Positions 38,650 through 50,325 of a stretch of 64,000 nucleotides of DNA are shown in pieces. Both the position numbers and the translations under genes were made by a program. The stretch lies in contig NZ_JAUSUG010000005.1 in NCBI RefSeq assembly GCF_030813435.1, forward strand, positions 62,001 to 126,000. Direction: 5' to 3'. How positions within the stretch are numbered: position 1 is the first letter of the stretch; every line of letters starts with the position of its first letter. Under the pieces are notes generated by a model, which was not told the DNA's origin, made no database searches, and was given only the letters and a program-made list of their open reading frames with translations. This DNA is from Evansella vedderi. GTDB taxonomy: Bacteria > Bacillota > Bacilli > Bacillales > Salisediminibacteriaceae.

Positions 38650-39789
38650 ATGGAACGTATTTATTTAGATCATGCTGCAACATCACCGATGCATCCTGAC
38701 GTGTTTGCAGCAATGAAGCCGTATTACGATAATATTTTTGGAAACCCGTCTAGTATTCATCATTTTGGACGTGAAGCAAGAAGAGGCTTAGATGAATCGA
38801 GGGAATCAATTGCAAAGGCAATTGATGCTTCCTTTGATGAGATTGTTTTCACAAGTGGTGGAACGGAGGCAGATAATTTAGCAATTATCGGCTATGCCTT
38901 AGCACATCGCAGTGAGGGAGAGCATTTGATCACCACGAAGATAGAGCATCATGGGGTTTTACATGCCTTTGAATACTTGGAAAAGCTAGGTTTCACTGTT
39001 AATTATCTAGATGTGGATGAGTTCGGTCGTATTTCAACAGATACACTAGAACAAGCCCTTCGTGAAGATACGATTCTTGTTTCATGTATGTTCGGAAATA
39101 ATGAAGTTGGTACTGTTCAGCCAATAAAAGAAATAGGGCAACTACTTAGAAATCACCAGGCAGTATTTCATACTGATGCTGTCCAAGCTTTTGGCTTAGA
39201 AACCATAAATGTAAATGAGCTGAATGTTGACTTCCTAGCAGTTTCCGCTCATAAACTAAATGGGCCAAAGGGCATTGGTTTTTTATATGCTAAAAAAGGA
39301 CTAGCCCTAGCTCCTTTACTTCATGGTGGTGAACAGGAAAGAAAACGAAGAGCAGGTACCGAAAATGTGGCGGGAATTGTTGGACTGCAAAAAGCTGTAG
39401 AGCTTTCTATAAAGGAAATGGAAGAGAGAAAACAAGCATACGAAACATATCGTCAGATTATATTAGACACATTTAAACGGGAGGAGATTTCCTTTCTTGT
39501 AAATGGTCATGACCATTATTATTTACCCCATATTTTAAATGTGAGCTTTCCAGGGTTAAGTGTTGAATCACTTCTCATGAATCTCGACTTAGAAGGGGTT
39601 GCCGTTTCTAGTGGTTCAGCTTGTACGGCAGGTTCTATAGACCCTTCCCACGTTCTTACAGCAATGTTTGAAGATAAAAGAAGGAGTCATTCAGCTATTC
39701 GCTTTAGCTTTGGTTACGGATTAACAGAGGAGCAGGTGAAAAACGCGGCAGAACGGACCGTTAAAGTTGTCCAACGCTTAGAAAAATAG
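38650..39789 (+). CDS. iscS: Cysteine desulfurase (IscS/YrvO)
   Basis: 379-residue PLP enzyme that takes sulfur from cysteine to a protein persulfide. Pyridoxal lysine K202 lies in SAHKLNGPKG; catalytic Cys325 lies in SSGSACTAGS; NEVGTVQPI and FHTDAVQAF are also present. ATG 38650 has GAAGGTG 6 nt upstream. It is followed after 27 nt by mnmA; the YrvO-type enzyme supplies sulfur directly to MnmA for tRNA thiolation. Confidence 0.95.
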   Translation: MERIYLDHAATSPMHPDVFAAMKPYYDNIFGNPSSIHHFGREARRGLDESRESIAKAIDASFDEIVFTSGGTEADNLAIIGYALAHRSEGEHLITTKIEHHGVLHAFEYLEKLGFTVNYLDVDEFGRISTDTLEQALREDTILVSCMFGNNEVGTVQPIKEIGQLLRNHQAVFHTDAVQAFGLETINVNELNVDFLAVSAHKLNGPKGIGFLYAKKGLALAPLLHGGEQERKRRAGTENVAGIVGLQKAVELSIKEMEERKQAYETYRQIILDTFKREEISFLVNGHDHYYLPHILNVSFPGLSVESLLMNLDLEGVAVSSGSACTAGSIDPSHVLTAMFEDKRRSHSAIRFSFGYGLTEEQVKNAAERTVKVVQRLEK

Positions 39790-39810
39790 CTCTTGGAGAA
39801 AGGAGGATAA

Positions 39811-40942
<1,132 letters not shown>

Positions 40943-40994
40943 CCTATGTTTTTAATAAACCGTATTTATATCTTTTATTGCTTTTTTTTGAAAA

Positions 40995-41205
40995 GCTTGG
41001 AGAAGCGGAAGGCGGCGACTCCAGCGGGAAAAGCAACTGCAGAAGACACCGAGGGTATTTTTCAGTGGACTAGAAGCAATCAGCGAAGCCGTTGCCCACA
41101 AGCGGGACCTGAGACGCTTCCACGAGTAGTTTGCGTCGAGTAATCGCAGACGCAGGACGTGGGCGCCCTTTAGGCGTAATTGGTCTGCCTGTAGCGTATC
41201 CAAGC
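40995..41205 (+). repeat. Dispersed repeat family 1, copy between mnmA and the TPR gene
   Basis: About 211 bp from GCTTGG (40995) to CCAAGC (41205), plus T-rich and AACAATAAT flanks. It has GGCGGCGACTCCAGCGGGAA, a central ACAAGCGGGACCTGAGACGC segment also found (reverse) at 1.9 and 62.6 kb, and GGACGTGGGCGCCC. No gene is seen. Confidence 0.8.
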
Positions 41206-41304
41206 CATATTAAATTTCAGAAAAACAATAATCATAGGAGTAACTTTTAAAAAAACAGCAAAACATTAATACACCATAAAAAAGAGTGAGGTTAAGAGTA
41301 GAAA

Positions 41305-41967
41305 ATGGATAAAAACAAACTTGCAGTTGAGAAAATGAAGGATGGAAATATTGAAGAAGCAGCTAAATTATTAAACGAAGCCATTGAAGAGAACCCAAAG
41401 GATGCAGTAGCTTATACAAATTTCGGAAATTTACTTTCTGCCGTCCAAGAAAAGGAAAAAGCACTGATTTTTTTTAATAAAGCCATTGAATTGGATGCAG
41501 ATTTGGCTGCTGCCTATTACGGAAAAGGGAATGTATTGTATAATGAAGACAAGTTTTTAGAAGCGATCGATGTATACCAAGAGGCATTGGCAAAAGGACT
41601 TCACGAAGGTGACGTCTATTATATGCTAGGAATGAGTTTCTATCAACAAGGAGACCTACCTAGATCATTGCCTAGCCTTCAACGTGCTACAGAATTGAAT
41701 GTAACGGATATTGACGCTAAATTTCAGTATGGTTTAGTACTAGCTCAATTGGAACAAATTGATGAAGCAATAAATGTCTTTGAAGAGGTTATCCAATTGG
41801 ATGAGACACATGCCGATAGTTATTTTAATTTAGGGGTTGCTTTTACATACAAAAATGAACTTGAAACAGCATTAACAATGTTTAATAAGGCTTTAGAGAT
41901 ACAACCAGATCATACGCTTAGTGCCAATGGGAAAAAACAGGTGGAAAAGCTGCTTCAAGGAGAGTAG
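41305..41967 (+). CDS. Tetratricopeptide repeat protein (YrrB-like)
   Basis: 220-residue protein made almost entirely of about six TPR units (34-residue helix pairs; e.g. AYTNFGNLLSAVQEKEKALI, AYYGKGNVLYNEDKFLEAID, SYFNLGVAFTYKNELETALT). TPR proteins serve as docking scaffolds. The locus between mnmA and recD2 is that of yrrB. The partner is unknown. Confidence 0.85.
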   Translation: MDKNKLAVEKMKDGNIEEAAKLLNEAIEENPKDAVAYTNFGNLLSAVQEKEKALIFFNKAIELDADLAAAYYGKGNVLYNEDKFLEAIDVYQEALAKGLHEGDVYYMLGMSFYQQGDLPRSLPSLQRATELNVTDIDAKFQYGLVLAQLEQIDEAINVFEEVIQLDETHADSYFNLGVAFTYKNELETALTMFNKALEIQPDHTLSANGKKQVEKLLQGE

Positions 41968-41982
41968 AAAGTAGGATTCCAT

Positions 41983-44280
41983 ATGCTAGAATTGGAAACT
42001 GGTCAGGAAGAAAAGGATTATATAAAGGGTGAGCTTCTTTATACTGTTTATCACAGTGAAGAATCCCTATATACCGTTGCAAAAATCAAGGTCAAAGAGG
42101 CATCTAATCCTTTAGTGGAAAAGGAAACTACTGTAGTTGGTGTGATGCCCCGCCTAGAAATGGATGTAAACTATTTATTTCATGGTCATTTAACGGAGCA
42201 TCCAAGATTCGGCCGTCAATACAAAGTAGAACAATTTCAAAAAATTATGCCGGAAACGGAACAAGGCATTATTCTTTACCTTTCTAGTGAACGTTTTCCT
42301 GGAATTGGTAAAAAAACTGCAGAGAAAATTGTAGATGTTTTAGGAAAAGAAGCTATTTCAAGAATTGTTGAGGATCGTGCATCACTTGAAAAAATCCCAG
42401 GTCTAAATCCAAAAAAAGCAGAAGAAATTTATCAAACTCTACTCGAAGATCAAGGAATCGAGCAGGTGCTAATGCGACTATACGAATTTGGTTTTGGTTT
42501 GCAGTTAGCCGTGAAGGTGTATCAAGTTTATAAGACCGAAGCATTGGTAATTATTGAAACAAATCCCTATCAAATGATCGAAGATGTTGAGGGAATTGGT
42601 TTTGGGAGAGCGGACATGATCGGTAGGAAACAAGGGATCACAGGAAGCCACCCTGACCGTATCAAAGCTGCTGTCCTTTATACATTAAACGAAAATTCCA
42701 TGAATGAAGGACATGTTTTTGTACGAAACGAAACGATCGTCACAAACAGTAAAGTCCTATTAGAAAAGGAGGGGGGAGAGGAAATTTCTTCCCTGAAGAT
42801 TGCTGATCAGGTCATTGCGTTAGGAGAAGAGGGCAAAATCATTGTGGAAGAGGATCGGATGTATTTGCCCTCCCTTTATTTTGCCGAGCAAGGTATCGTC
42901 TCGAATCTGCATCGGTTATTAGACAGTGACAATGATATGGAGGAATATCCAGATTCTGAGTTCTATAAGGCTTTAGGACAAGTGGAAGAATCGTTAGGAA
43001 TAAGCTATGCTCCCTCCCAGCAGGAGGCGATAAAAGAAGCCTTGTCTTCTCCAATAATGATTTTAACGGGTGGTCCAGGTACTGGTAAAACAACGGTTAT
43101 AAAAGGCTTAGTAGAAGTGTTTGGTATATTAAAGGGAATTTCCGTGAACCCAGAAGATTATAAGAAAAAAGGGGACTTTCCTATTTTAATGGCGGCACCT
43201 ACTGGCCGAGCTGCTAAAAGAATGAGTGAATCGACGGGGTTACCTGCTTCTACTATACATCGGTTATTAGGATTTAAAGGTAATGAAGCTGAAATTGATG
43301 ACGAACATCCAGAACAATTGGAAGGCAAGCTGATTATATTAGATGAAATGTCTATGGTTGATACTTGGCTAGCAAATCAATTATTGAAAGCAATCCCGAA
43401 AGATATGCAGGTTGTATTTGTGGGGGATGAAGACCAGCTTCCGTCTGTAGGTCCTGGCCAAGTGTTAGCAGATTTATTAGCTTCAAAAATCATTCCTGCA
43501 GTGAAACTCACGGATATATACAGACAATCGGAAGGCTCCAAAATAATTGATTTTTCCCATGGAATTAAAGAAGGAAAATTACCGGAGCGTATTGATTCCA
43601 CAAGCAAAGATTTAAGGTTCTTTCCTTGTTCTCAGCAAAATGTACCCGAAGCAGTTAAAAGAATTTGTGAAGGAGCTATTAGTAAAGGCTATTCTGCGAG
43701 AGAAATCCAGGTTCTCGCCCCTATGTACCGTGGTGTGGCAGGTGTAGAGAATTTAAATGATATGCTGCAAAAGCTATTTAATCCCCCTACTGAAAAAGGC
43801 CGGGAAGTTACGTACGGAAATATTGTCTATCGAACAGGAGATATGGTATTGCAACTCGTAAATAATCCAGAAGAAAATGTGTTTAATGGAGACCGTGGTG
43901 AAATTGTTGCTATATTTACAGAAAAGGAAAATACCGATCGTGAAGTTAAAATTGTCATTTCCTTTGATGGAATTGAAGTAACCTATACGAAACCTGATCT
44001 ATCCCAAATCACCCATGCATACTGCTGTTCCATTCATAAGTCTCAAGGAAGCGAATTTCCTATTGTGATTATGCCAGTTGTTAAAGGCTATTATCGAATG
44101 CTTCGAAAAAAACTAATTTATACCGGAGTAACAAGGGCAAAGAATTTCTTGCTATTATGTGGTGAGTGGGATGCTTTAGCGTATGCAGTGGGAAATGATT
44201 CCGATGTAAAAAGGAATACGATGTTAACGAAAAAGTTAAAAAATTTCACTAAGGCAAATAGAAGTTCAAGTAAAATATAG
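41983..44280 (+). CDS. recD2: ATP-dependent 5-prime to 3-prime helicase RecD2
   Basis: 765-residue SF1B helicase. The N-terminal extension with helix-hairpin-helix motifs (FPGIGKKTAEKIVD, IPGLNPKKAEEI, VEGIGFGRADMI) marks RecD2 rather than RecBCD RecD. Walker A is GGPGTGKTTVI; motif II is LIILDEMSMVD; VFVGDEDQLPSVGPG and the C-terminal THAYCCSIHKSQGSEF with YTGVTRAK are intact. RecD2 acts in repair and fork protection in Bacillus, which lacks RecBCD. It lies 15 nt after the TPR gene. Confidence 0.95.
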   Translation: MLELETGQEEKDYIKGELLYTVYHSEESLYTVAKIKVKEASNPLVEKETTVVGVMPRLEMDVNYLFHGHLTEHPRFGRQYKVEQFQKIMPETEQGIILYLSSERFPGIGKKTAEKIVDVLGKEAISRIVEDRASLEKIPGLNPKKAEEIYQTLLEDQGIEQVLMRLYEFGFGLQLAVKVYQVYKTEALVIIETNPYQMIEDVEGIGFGRADMIGRKQGITGSHPDRIKAAVLYTLNENSMNEGHVFVRNETIVTNSKVLLEKEGGEEISSLKIADQVIALGEEGKIIVEEDRMYLPSLYFAEQGIVSNLHRLLDSDNDMEEYPDSEFYKALGQVEESLGISYAPSQQEAIKEALSSPIMILTGGPGTGKTTVIKGLVEVFGILKGISVNPEDYKKKGDFPILMAAPTGRAAKRMSESTGLPASTIHRLLGFKGNEAEIDDEHPEQLEGKLIILDEMSMVDTWLANQLLKAIPKDMQVVFVGDEDQLPSVGPGQVLADLLASKIIPAVKLTDIYRQSEGSKIIDFSHGIKEGKLPERIDSTSKDLRFFPCSQQNVPEAVKRICEGAISKGYSAREIQVLAPMYRGVAGVENLNDMLQKLFNPPTEKGREVTYGNIVYRTGDMVLQLVNNPEENVFNGDRGEIVAIFTEKENTDREVKIVISFDGIEVTYTKPDLSQITHAYCCSIHKSQGSEFPIVIMPVVKGYYRMLRKKLIYTGVTRAKNFLLLCGEWDALAYAVGNDSDVKRNTMLTKKLKNFTKANRSSSKI

Positions 44281-44387
44281 ATAATGAACTGTTGCGTTTT
44301 AACATAATTTTATTATGGCTAAAACATACCAGCATTATTAACCCACAGTCTCCAAACACTAAGAATGTTCGAAAGGAGGGAAATCCT

Positions 44388-44867
44388 TTGCGGACGTTCC
44401 AAAAGGTCAAGGGAGCACCTATATTAGAAAGGGAAACTAAACGTATTATTGGTACAGTGTCTGACTTAGTTCTTTCTGATGAAGTAACAAAAGTAAAGGG
44501 ATATTGGGTTCAAACTCGAAAATGGTGGTCAAAAAAACATTACCTTTCATTAGAGGAAATAACGCATGAGGACGGGGATGGGTTATATGTTGACAAGGGG
44601 ACAACTTTAACTCTCATGCCGAAGAAAAAAAATAAACGTCTTATAGACGGGAACGGCCATTTAATAGGTAAACCAATATTAGAACAGGACGGGACAATGG
44701 TTGGGATCATTGAAGATGTATATTTTCTTCCAGATTCGGGCATGATTGTAGGGTATGAACTTACGGAAGGATTATTTTCTGATTTTACTAAGGGAATAAG
44801 GCTTTTAAAGCCTAAATTACCCTTAATTCAAAGGGAAGAATCCTTCATGGTTCTAAAGGAATCATAA
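44388..44867 (+). CDS. PRC-barrel domain protein (YrrD-like)
   Basis: 159-residue protein with two PRC-barrel repeats (VKGAPILERETKRIIGTVSD and IGKPILEQDGTMVGIIEDVY). TTG 44388 is taken as start because AAAGGAGGG (44372-44380) is 7 nt before it; the upstream part of the frame is not conserved-looking. PRC barrels occur in RimM and photosynthetic reaction centres; the role here is unknown. It corresponds to yrrD by position. Confidence 0.82.
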   Translation: MRTFQKVKGAPILERETKRIIGTVSDLVLSDEVTKVKGYWVQTRKWWSKKHYLSLEEITHEDGDGLYVDKGTTLTLMPKKKNKRLIDGNGHLIGKPILEQDGTMVGIIEDVYFLPDSGMIVGYELTEGLFSDFTKGIRLLKPKLPLIQREESFMVLKES

Positions 44868-44885
44868 GATCTGGAGGTTGTCCCT

Positions 44886-45074
44886 ATGCGTTGTCCTAAT
44901 TGTAAAGGTAAAGATATTGGAAAAATTGGAACAAACCAGTATTACTGCTGGAATTGCTTTATAGAGTTATCCATTAAAGATGATCGGTTTTGTCTACACC
45001 AAGTGGAACCTGACGGATCTTTAAGCTCCCTTGACGATTTATTTGAAGAGGAAGAACGAAAAATCATGGAATAA
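44886..45074 (+). CDS. Small zinc-ribbon protein
   Basis: 62 residues with CPNCKG...YYCWNC, a four-Cys zinc ribbon, and an acidic C-terminus (LDDLFEEEERK). The ribosome site TGGAGG lies upstream. It lies in the yrrD-yrrI gap, where B. subtilis also has small genes. The function is unknown. Confidence 0.78.
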   Translation: MRCPNCKGKDIGKIGTNQYYCWNCFIELSIKDDRFCLHQVEPDGSLSSLDDLFEEEERKIME

Positions 45075-45097
45075 ATCAATAAGGGTGGTGACAATAG

Positions 45098-45211
45098 GTG
45101 AGAATGTTAGTATCATTAGCCGCTATTGGTGCCGGAGCATATGCTTATAGAAACATGGATAAGAGAACAAAAAAGCAAATTAGGAAAGCTTTTCAACAAT
45201 TTCAGCGTTAG
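45098..45211 (+). CDS. DUF3918-like small membrane protein
   Basis: 37-codon frame from GTG 45098, with AAGGGTGG 9 nt upstream. It has a short Ala/Gly-rich helix (LVSLAAIGAGAYAYRN) and a very basic tail (KRTKKQIRKAF), resembling the tiny DUF3918 (YrzQ-type) proteins found at this locus. The function is unknown. Confidence 0.62.
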   Translation: MRMLVSLAAIGAGAYAYRNMDKRTKKQIRKAFQQFQR

Positions 45212-45268
45212 TTCACACATGGAGAACGGTTAATCCTATATAAAATGTATGAGAAAACCTTATTTTGA

Positions 45269-45323
45269 AATAATAGTGTACCAAAAGGTATTATTTTAGC
45301 CTTTGGTACACTTCATTATTTTT
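45269..45323 (+). terminator. Terminator directly upstream of yrrI
   Basis: AATAATAGTGTACCAAAAGG pairs with CCTTTGGTACAC...CATTATT, with a T-run ending at 45323. The yrrI ribosome site GAGGAGG begins at once after it. Confidence 0.8.
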
Positions 45324-45336
45324 GAGGAGGAGCATC

Positions 45337-46413
45337 ATGGAGAATCGTTTGCTATACTGGATCATGAGGCTCGGATTTGTTTTACTGGTTGGTCTTGTTC
45401 TGTTTATGTTTGTTCAGTTGCTTACATACATTTCACCTTTGTTCAAATTGGCAGGAAGAATTGCCTTACCCTTTATATTAGCAGGAATTATTGCATATTT
45501 ATTACACCCGATCGTGGAACGGCTTGAAAAAAATAATGTTCCAAGACCATTATCCATCTTGTTAATTTATTCTGCTTTTATTGTTATGTTTGTATGGATT
45601 ATATTTAAAGGAACACCTTATATTATACAGGAAGGTCAGGATTTATTAGAGCAGCTTCCTAAAATGGCAGAGACATACAGAAATTTTGCTAATACAGTAC
45701 ATGAGCAAACAGAGGTTTTACCATCGACGTTCCAAGAACGGGCCGATGGTTGGTTAGAAAGTGTGGAAGCTTTTATTGCTGAATCCATATTACAAGTAGG
45801 TGTCTTTTTAAGGGAGTTAGTAGATTGGATGCTTCTTTTGATCGTTATCCCCTTTATTGTTTTTTATTTATTAAAGGACATAAATCTTGTGAAAAAAGTT
45901 TGTTGGTATTTAACGCCTGAGAGGTTTCGTTCAGAGGGCTTGAATTTAATAAAGGAAGTAGATCATTCTCTTGGAAATTATATTAGAGGTCAGTTGTTAG
46001 TATGTGCCGTTGTGGGCTTATTGGCGTATATTGGTTTTTTGATTATAAATATGCCTTATGCCCTGTTATTGGCAGTTTTTATTGGACTTACAAATATTAT
46101 TCCTTATTTCGGTCCAATTATTGGGGTAATACCAGTTATATTTATTGCATTAACAGAATCGTTACATTTAGTGATTCTAGGGTTAATTGTAAACTTCATA
46201 GTACAAATTATTGAAGGAAACTTATTAGCTCCAATCATTGTTGGAAAAACGTTGCATATGCATCCTGTTTTGATTATCTTCGCCTTAATTGTGGGAGGAG
46301 AAATGGCAGGTGTAATTGGGTTAATTATTTCTGTACCAATACTAACCATCCTTCGAGTCATTTTTCTTCACGTTCGGCGTTTAGTTCGAGAAAGGAAAGG
46401 TATTTATACGTAA
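45337..46413 (+). CDS. AI-2E family transporter (YrrI)
   Basis: 358-residue membrane protein of the AI-2E (PerM/TqsA) family with about eight helices. GRIALPFILAGIIAYLLHPI, VIPFIVFYLLKD and the C-terminal GLTNIIPYFGPIIGVIP and LLAPIIVGKTLHMHP are family landmarks. Members export autoinducer-2 or act as Na+/H+ antiporters; the substrate is unknown. ATG 45337 has GAGGAGGAG upstream. It lies just before the alaS T-box. Confidence 0.86.
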   Translation: MENRLLYWIMRLGFVLLVGLVLFMFVQLLTYISPLFKLAGRIALPFILAGIIAYLLHPIVERLEKNNVPRPLSILLIYSAFIVMFVWIIFKGTPYIIQEGQDLLEQLPKMAETYRNFANTVHEQTEVLPSTFQERADGWLESVEAFIAESILQVGVFLRELVDWMLLLIVIPFIVFYLLKDINLVKKVCWYLTPERFRSEGLNLIKEVDHSLGNYIRGQLLVCAVVGLLAYIGFLIINMPYALLLAVFIGLTNIIPYFGPIIGVIPVIFIALTESLHLVILGLIVNFIVQIIEGNLLAPIIVGKTLHMHPVLIIFALIVGGEMAGVIGLIISVPILTILRVIFLHVRRLVRERKGIYT

Positions 46414-46437
46414 TTAACATCTATTTGTCGATTATAG

Positions 46438-46466
46438 TTGACAAATGCGACTCCTATTTCTATAAT
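46438..46466 (+). promoter_or_regulatory. SigmaA promoter of the alaS leader
   Basis: Perfect consensus: TTGACA (46438-46443), 17 nt, TATAAT (46461-46466). Confidence 0.9.
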
Positions 46467-46472
46467 GCAGGT

Positions 46473-46754
46473 ATAATTTACAAAAAATAAATTGATGACG
46501 GAACGGATTACTAAAGACCATCTAAAGCACGATGCTGCTTGTCAGAGAGGAATTTCCTTGGGCTGTAAGAAATTCTAGATGAAGGTTAGTAATTAGCTAC
46601 TCCTGAGAGCAAGTGAAACCTTGCCGGTTAAACGACCGTTATTCGTTGAAAGGTGATAAAATGGAGGATTTAAATAGGGATCCAATATTTTATAACCAGG
46701 GTGGTACCGCGTGAGTAAACTCTCGTCCCTGTTTCAGGGAGGGAGTTTTTTTTA
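46473..46754 (+). promoter_or_regulatory. T-box riboswitch, Ala-specific
   Basis: Leader of alaS. The T-box sequence AGGGTGGTACCGCG is at 46698-46711; the terminator AACTCTCGTCCCTG / CAGGGAGGGAGTT with a long T-run is at 46718-46754. The Stem I specifier reads GCT (46596-46598) in the context TTA-GCT-ACTCC, an alanine codon. Behind it (46764-46796) is a fragment like the right end of repeat family 1 (CTCCTGTAATGGAGTCGAGC). Confidence 0.93.
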
Positions 46755-46860
46755 TTTCAAAAATAATTGGCCCTCCTGTAATGGAGTCGAGCGATATTCT
46801 ACTTTCCAAAAAGGAAATAGCCAATAAAAAATTAAAATTAGTGTGATTGGAGGAAAAGAA

Positions 46861-49497
46861 ATGAAACAATTAAGTTCTGCCGAAGTTCGGCAAATGTTTT
46901 TAGATTTTTTCAAAGAAAAAGGACATGATGTGGAGCCAAGTGCATCCCTTGTTCCACACGAAGATCCATCCCTTTTATGGATTAATAGTGGTGTTGCTAC
47001 ATTAAAAAAATACTTTGATGGGCGTGTTATCCCTAAAAATCCAAGAATAACAAATGCCCAAAAATCAATTCGTACAAATGATATTGAAAATGTAGGAAAA
47101 ACAGCAAGACACCATACTTTCTTTGAGATGCTAGGTAATTTTTCTATTGGAGATTATTTTAAGAAGGAAGCTATTCATTGGGCTTGGGAGTTTTTAACGA
47201 GTGATGAATGGATTGGTTTTGAAGAAGAGAAGCTTTCTGTTACCATTTACCCTGATGATGAGGAAGCTTTTGAATTTTGGAATAAAGAAATTGGTCTCCC
47301 TGAAGAACGTATTATTCGCTTGAAAGATAACTTCTGGGATATTGGGGAAGGACCTTGTGGACCAAATACAGAGATCTTCTATGATCGTGGCGAGGCTTAT
47401 GGAAACGACCCTAATGATCCAGAATTATTTCCTGGGGGAGAAAACGAACGTTATTTGGAGATATGGAACTTAGTTTTTTCCCAATATAATCATAATCCAG
47501 ATGGAAGTTATACACCCCTTCCTAAGAAAAACATTGATACGGGTATGGGATTAGAGCGAATGGTATCCGTAATTCAGGATGTGAAGACAAACTTTGATAC
47601 AGACTTGTTTATTCCCATTATTCAGGCTACAGAACAAATCTCAGGGGTAGATTACGGAAAATCGGATGAATTGGACACTGCCTTTAAGGTTATTGCCGAT
47701 CACATTCGTACAGTAACCTTTGCTGTTTCCGATGGAGCACTCCCTTCTAATGAAGGACGTGGTTATGTATTAAGAAGGCTCCTTCGCCGTGCAGTTAGGT
47801 TTGCAAAGCAAATTAATATTGAACGTCCATTTATGTATGAGCTTGTACCGGTAGTGGGTGAAATTATGAAAGATTTCTACCCAGAAGTGAAAGAAAAGAC
47901 AGAGTTCATTCAAAAGGTTATTAAGAATGAGGAAGAACGCTTCCATGAAACGTTGAATGAGGGGCTGACTATATTAAACAAAATCATGGAAAAGGCAAAG
48001 GAAGAGGACAAAAGTATTATTGAGGGGACGGATGTTTTCCGACTATACGACACATATGGGTTTCCGGTAGACTTAACGGAAGAATACGTTAAGGAAGCAG
48101 GCTTTGAGGTTGATATACCAGGTTTTGAAGATGAAATGAAAAAGCAAAGGGACCGTGCAAGAGCCGCTCGTCAAGAATTGGGCTCTATGCAAACACAGGA
48201 TGAGATTCTCGGCAACATTAAAGTGGAAAGTGAATTTGTAGGTTATGATCTATTAGAAATTCCTGCTGTAATTCAAACAATTGTAAAGGAAAAGGAATTG
48301 GCAGAAGAAGCACGAGTTGGTGAAACGGTGCAAATTATTACAGATCGTACACCGTTTTACGCGGAAAGCGGTGGGCAAATTGCTGACTTAGGAACGTTTG
48401 AGAATGATGACACTGTATTGGAAGTTAAGGATGTGAAAAAAGCACCTAACGGCCAAAATCTCCATACAGTGGAAGTGGTTAAAGGGACATTAACAACGAA
48501 CATGACCTTTGCTGCTAAGGTCGATAGACATAATCGAAAAGGTGTTATTAAGAACCATACAGCAACCCATCTATTACACCAAGCATTGAAGGATGTTCTA
48601 GGGGAGCATGTGAATCAAGCAGGATCCCTTGTTGCAGCTGACCGCCTGCGGTTTGACTTCTCACATTTCGGCCAAATAAATACGAAAGAGTTAGAGAAGA
48701 TTGAGGAAATCGTAAATGAAAAGGTATGGGAAGGTATTCAAGTTCAAACGATGTACCGAAGCTTACAGGAAGCTAAGGAAATGGGAGCAATGGCTTTGTT
48801 TGGTGAGAAATATGGTGACACAGTCCGTGTTGTTCAGGTAGGAGACTATAGTCTTGAACTTTGTGGAGGATGCCATGTTAATAACTCTGCTGAAATTGGT
48901 TTGTTTAAAATTGTTTCTGAAGGTGGTATTGGTGCTGGAGTACGCAGAATAGAAGCGGTTACGGGAAAAAATGCCTACGAACACATGAACAGCCAAGTGG
49001 ATGTATTGAAAGAAGCAGCTGAACTGTTAAAAACGAAGCTGACAGAAGTACCATTCCGTATCGAGCAGCTTCAACATCAATTAAAGGAAAAGGAACGGGA
49101 AAATGAATCCTTTGCTGCAAAATTAAGCCAGTTAGAGGCAGGAAATATTTTGGATGATTTAGAAGTAGTTAATGGTATTTCCCTTTTAGTGAAAAAAGTA
49201 AACGTCCCAGATATGAATCGTTTAAGACAAATGGCAGATTCATTAAAAGAAAAGGTGGAATCAGGTATTCTTGTCCTTGCCGCTGTTAACAATGATAAAG
49301 TTAATATTGTTGCTAGTGTATCGAAGGATCTTGTAAAGGAAGGCTATCATGCTGGTAATATTGTAAAAGAAGTTGCTACACGCTGTGGAGGCGGAGGGGG
49401 AGGCCGCCCAGATATGGCACAAGCAGGTGGAAAAGATCCAAACAAGTTAGCAGAAGCTTTGAAAATTGTTCCTGATTTAGTAAAAAGAAATTACTAA
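46861..49497 (+). CDS. alaS: Alanine-tRNA ligase
   Basis: 878 residues, the usual AlaRS length. Class II catalytic domain starting [13 protein letters not shown], with [15 protein letters not shown] and [18 protein letters not shown]. The editing domain has [11 protein letters not shown] and CGGCHV zinc/active-site residues. The C-terminal C-Ala domain ends [18 protein letters not shown] 46861 has GGAGG at 46849-46853; the in-frame upstream ATG at 46843 has no site. Controlled by the T-box above. Confidence 0.97.
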   Translation: MKQLSSAEVRQMFLDFFKEKGHDVEPSASLVPHEDPSLLWINSGVATLKKYFDGRVIPKNPRITNAQKSIRTNDIENVGKTARHHTFFEMLGNFSIGDYFKKEAIHWAWEFLTSDEWIGFEEEKLSVTIYPDDEEAFEFWNKEIGLPEERIIRLKDNFWDIGEGPCGPNTEIFYDRGEAYGNDPNDPELFPGGENERYLEIWNLVFSQYNHNPDGSYTPLPKKNIDTGMGLERMVSVIQDVKTNFDTDLFIPIIQATEQISGVDYGKSDELDTAFKVIADHIRTVTFAVSDGALPSNEGRGYVLRRLLRRAVRFAKQINIERPFMYELVPVVGEIMKDFYPEVKEKTEFIQKVIKNEEERFHETLNEGLTILNKIMEKAKEEDKSIIEGTDVFRLYDTYGFPVDLTEEYVKEAGFEVDIPGFEDEMKKQRDRARAARQELGSMQTQDEILGNIKVESEFVGYDLLEIPAVIQTIVKEKELAEEARVGETVQIITDRTPFYAESGGQIADLGTFENDDTVLEVKDVKKAPNGQNLHTVEVVKGTLTTNMTFAAKVDRHNRKGVIKNHTATHLLHQALKDVLGEHVNQAGSLVAADRLRFDFSHFGQINTKELEKIEEIVNEKVWEGIQVQTMYRSLQEAKEMGAMALFGEKYGDTVRVVQVGDYSLELCGGCHVNNSAEIGLFKIVSEGGIGAGVRRIEAVTGKNAYEHMNSQVDVLKEAAELLKTKLTEVPFRIEQLQHQLKEKERENESFAAKLSQLEAGNILDDLEVVNGISLLVKKVNVPDMNRLRQMADSLKEKVESGILVLAAVNNDKVNIVASVSKDLVKEGYHAGNIVKEVATRCGGGGGGRPDMAQAGGKDPNKLAEALKIVPDLVKRNY

Positions 49498-49600
49498 TTG
49501 GAATCAATTGGTGTAAAATAAAAGACAAGGGTAAATGTACGTGACCAAAATTTGATTCCCTTAAGCCTTTCTTTTCAAAAAAGGAGCGAGGTGTGTAAAA

Positions 49601-49867
49601 ATGAGTTCGATGGATAACACGATGAAGTTTAATTTTAATGATGAATCGATGGATGAAGATGTGAAGGATGTTCTTCTGGCTGTGTACTCTTCGTTAGAGG
49701 AAAAGGGCTATAATCCCATTAACCAAATCGTTGGTTATTTATTGTCTGGAGATCCGGCCTATATTCCTCGTCATAACGATGCAAGAGCATTAATTCGAAA
49801 AATTGAGCGAGACGAAATTATTGAGGAGTTAGTAAGGTCCTATTTATCCCAACACGATAAGGAGTAG
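49601..49867 (+). CDS. IreB family regulatory protein (YrzL)
   Basis: 88-residue DUF965/UPF0297 protein. [20 protein letters not shown] is the family hallmark. In Enterococcus, IreB is phosphorylated on N-terminal threonines by the PASTA kinase IreK and modulates cephalosporin resistance; here Thr7 (DNTMKFNF) fits such a site. It is followed 2 nt later by ruvX, a conserved alaS-ireB-ruvX-DUF1292 order in Firmicutes. Confidence 0.9.
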   Translation: MSSMDNTMKFNFNDESMDEDVKDVLLAVYSSLEEKGYNPINQIVGYLLSGDPAYIPRHNDARALIRKIERDEIIEELVRSYLSQHDKE

Positions 49868-49869
49868 CC

Positions 49870-50286
49870 ATGAAAGTTCTAGGATTAGATGTAGGCACAA
49901 GAACGATCGGTGTAGCTGTGAGTGATGCTTTTGGATGGACTGCGCAGGGTGTCGAAACAATTAAGCGTGTGGAAAATGATGAAGAAAAGGATTTCGAAAG
50001 GTTAGATACGTTAATCAAGGAACACGAGGTGGGCACAATTGTTGTAGGTCTTCCTAAAAATATGAATGGTACCATTGGCCCTAGCGGTGAATTGTGTCAA
50101 GCCTTTGCTGATAAGCTAAAGGCTAGAACCAATTTGAAGGTTGAGTTATGGGACGAACGTTTATCTACTGTTGCTGCAGAACGAATGCTGGTAACAGCGG
50201 ATGTGAGCCGAAAGAAAAGAAAAAAGGTAATAGATAAGATGGCTGCGGTAATGATCTTACAAGGATACTTAGATAGAAACCAGTAA
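49870..50286 (+). CDS. ruvX: YqgF/RuvX family RNase-H-fold nuclease (YrrK)
   Basis: 138-residue protein with an RNase H fold: [20 protein letters not shown] at the N-terminus, [30 protein letters not shown] and the [14 protein letters not shown] end. Family members process pre-16S rRNA or act as Holliday-junction resolvases. The catalytic acidic residues (Asp6, Glu and Asp at the conserved places) are kept. Follows ireB after 2 nt. Confidence 0.92.
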   Translation: MKVLGLDVGTRTIGVAVSDAFGWTAQGVETIKRVENDEEKDFERLDTLIKEHEVGTIVVGLPKNMNGTIGPSGELCQAFADKLKARTNLKVELWDERLSTVAAERMLVTADVSRKKRKKVIDKMAAVMILQGYLDRNQ

Positions 50287-50325
50287 AAACTAGTCATGTT
50301 GTTGTTATGAAAGGAGAAGGTGGAT

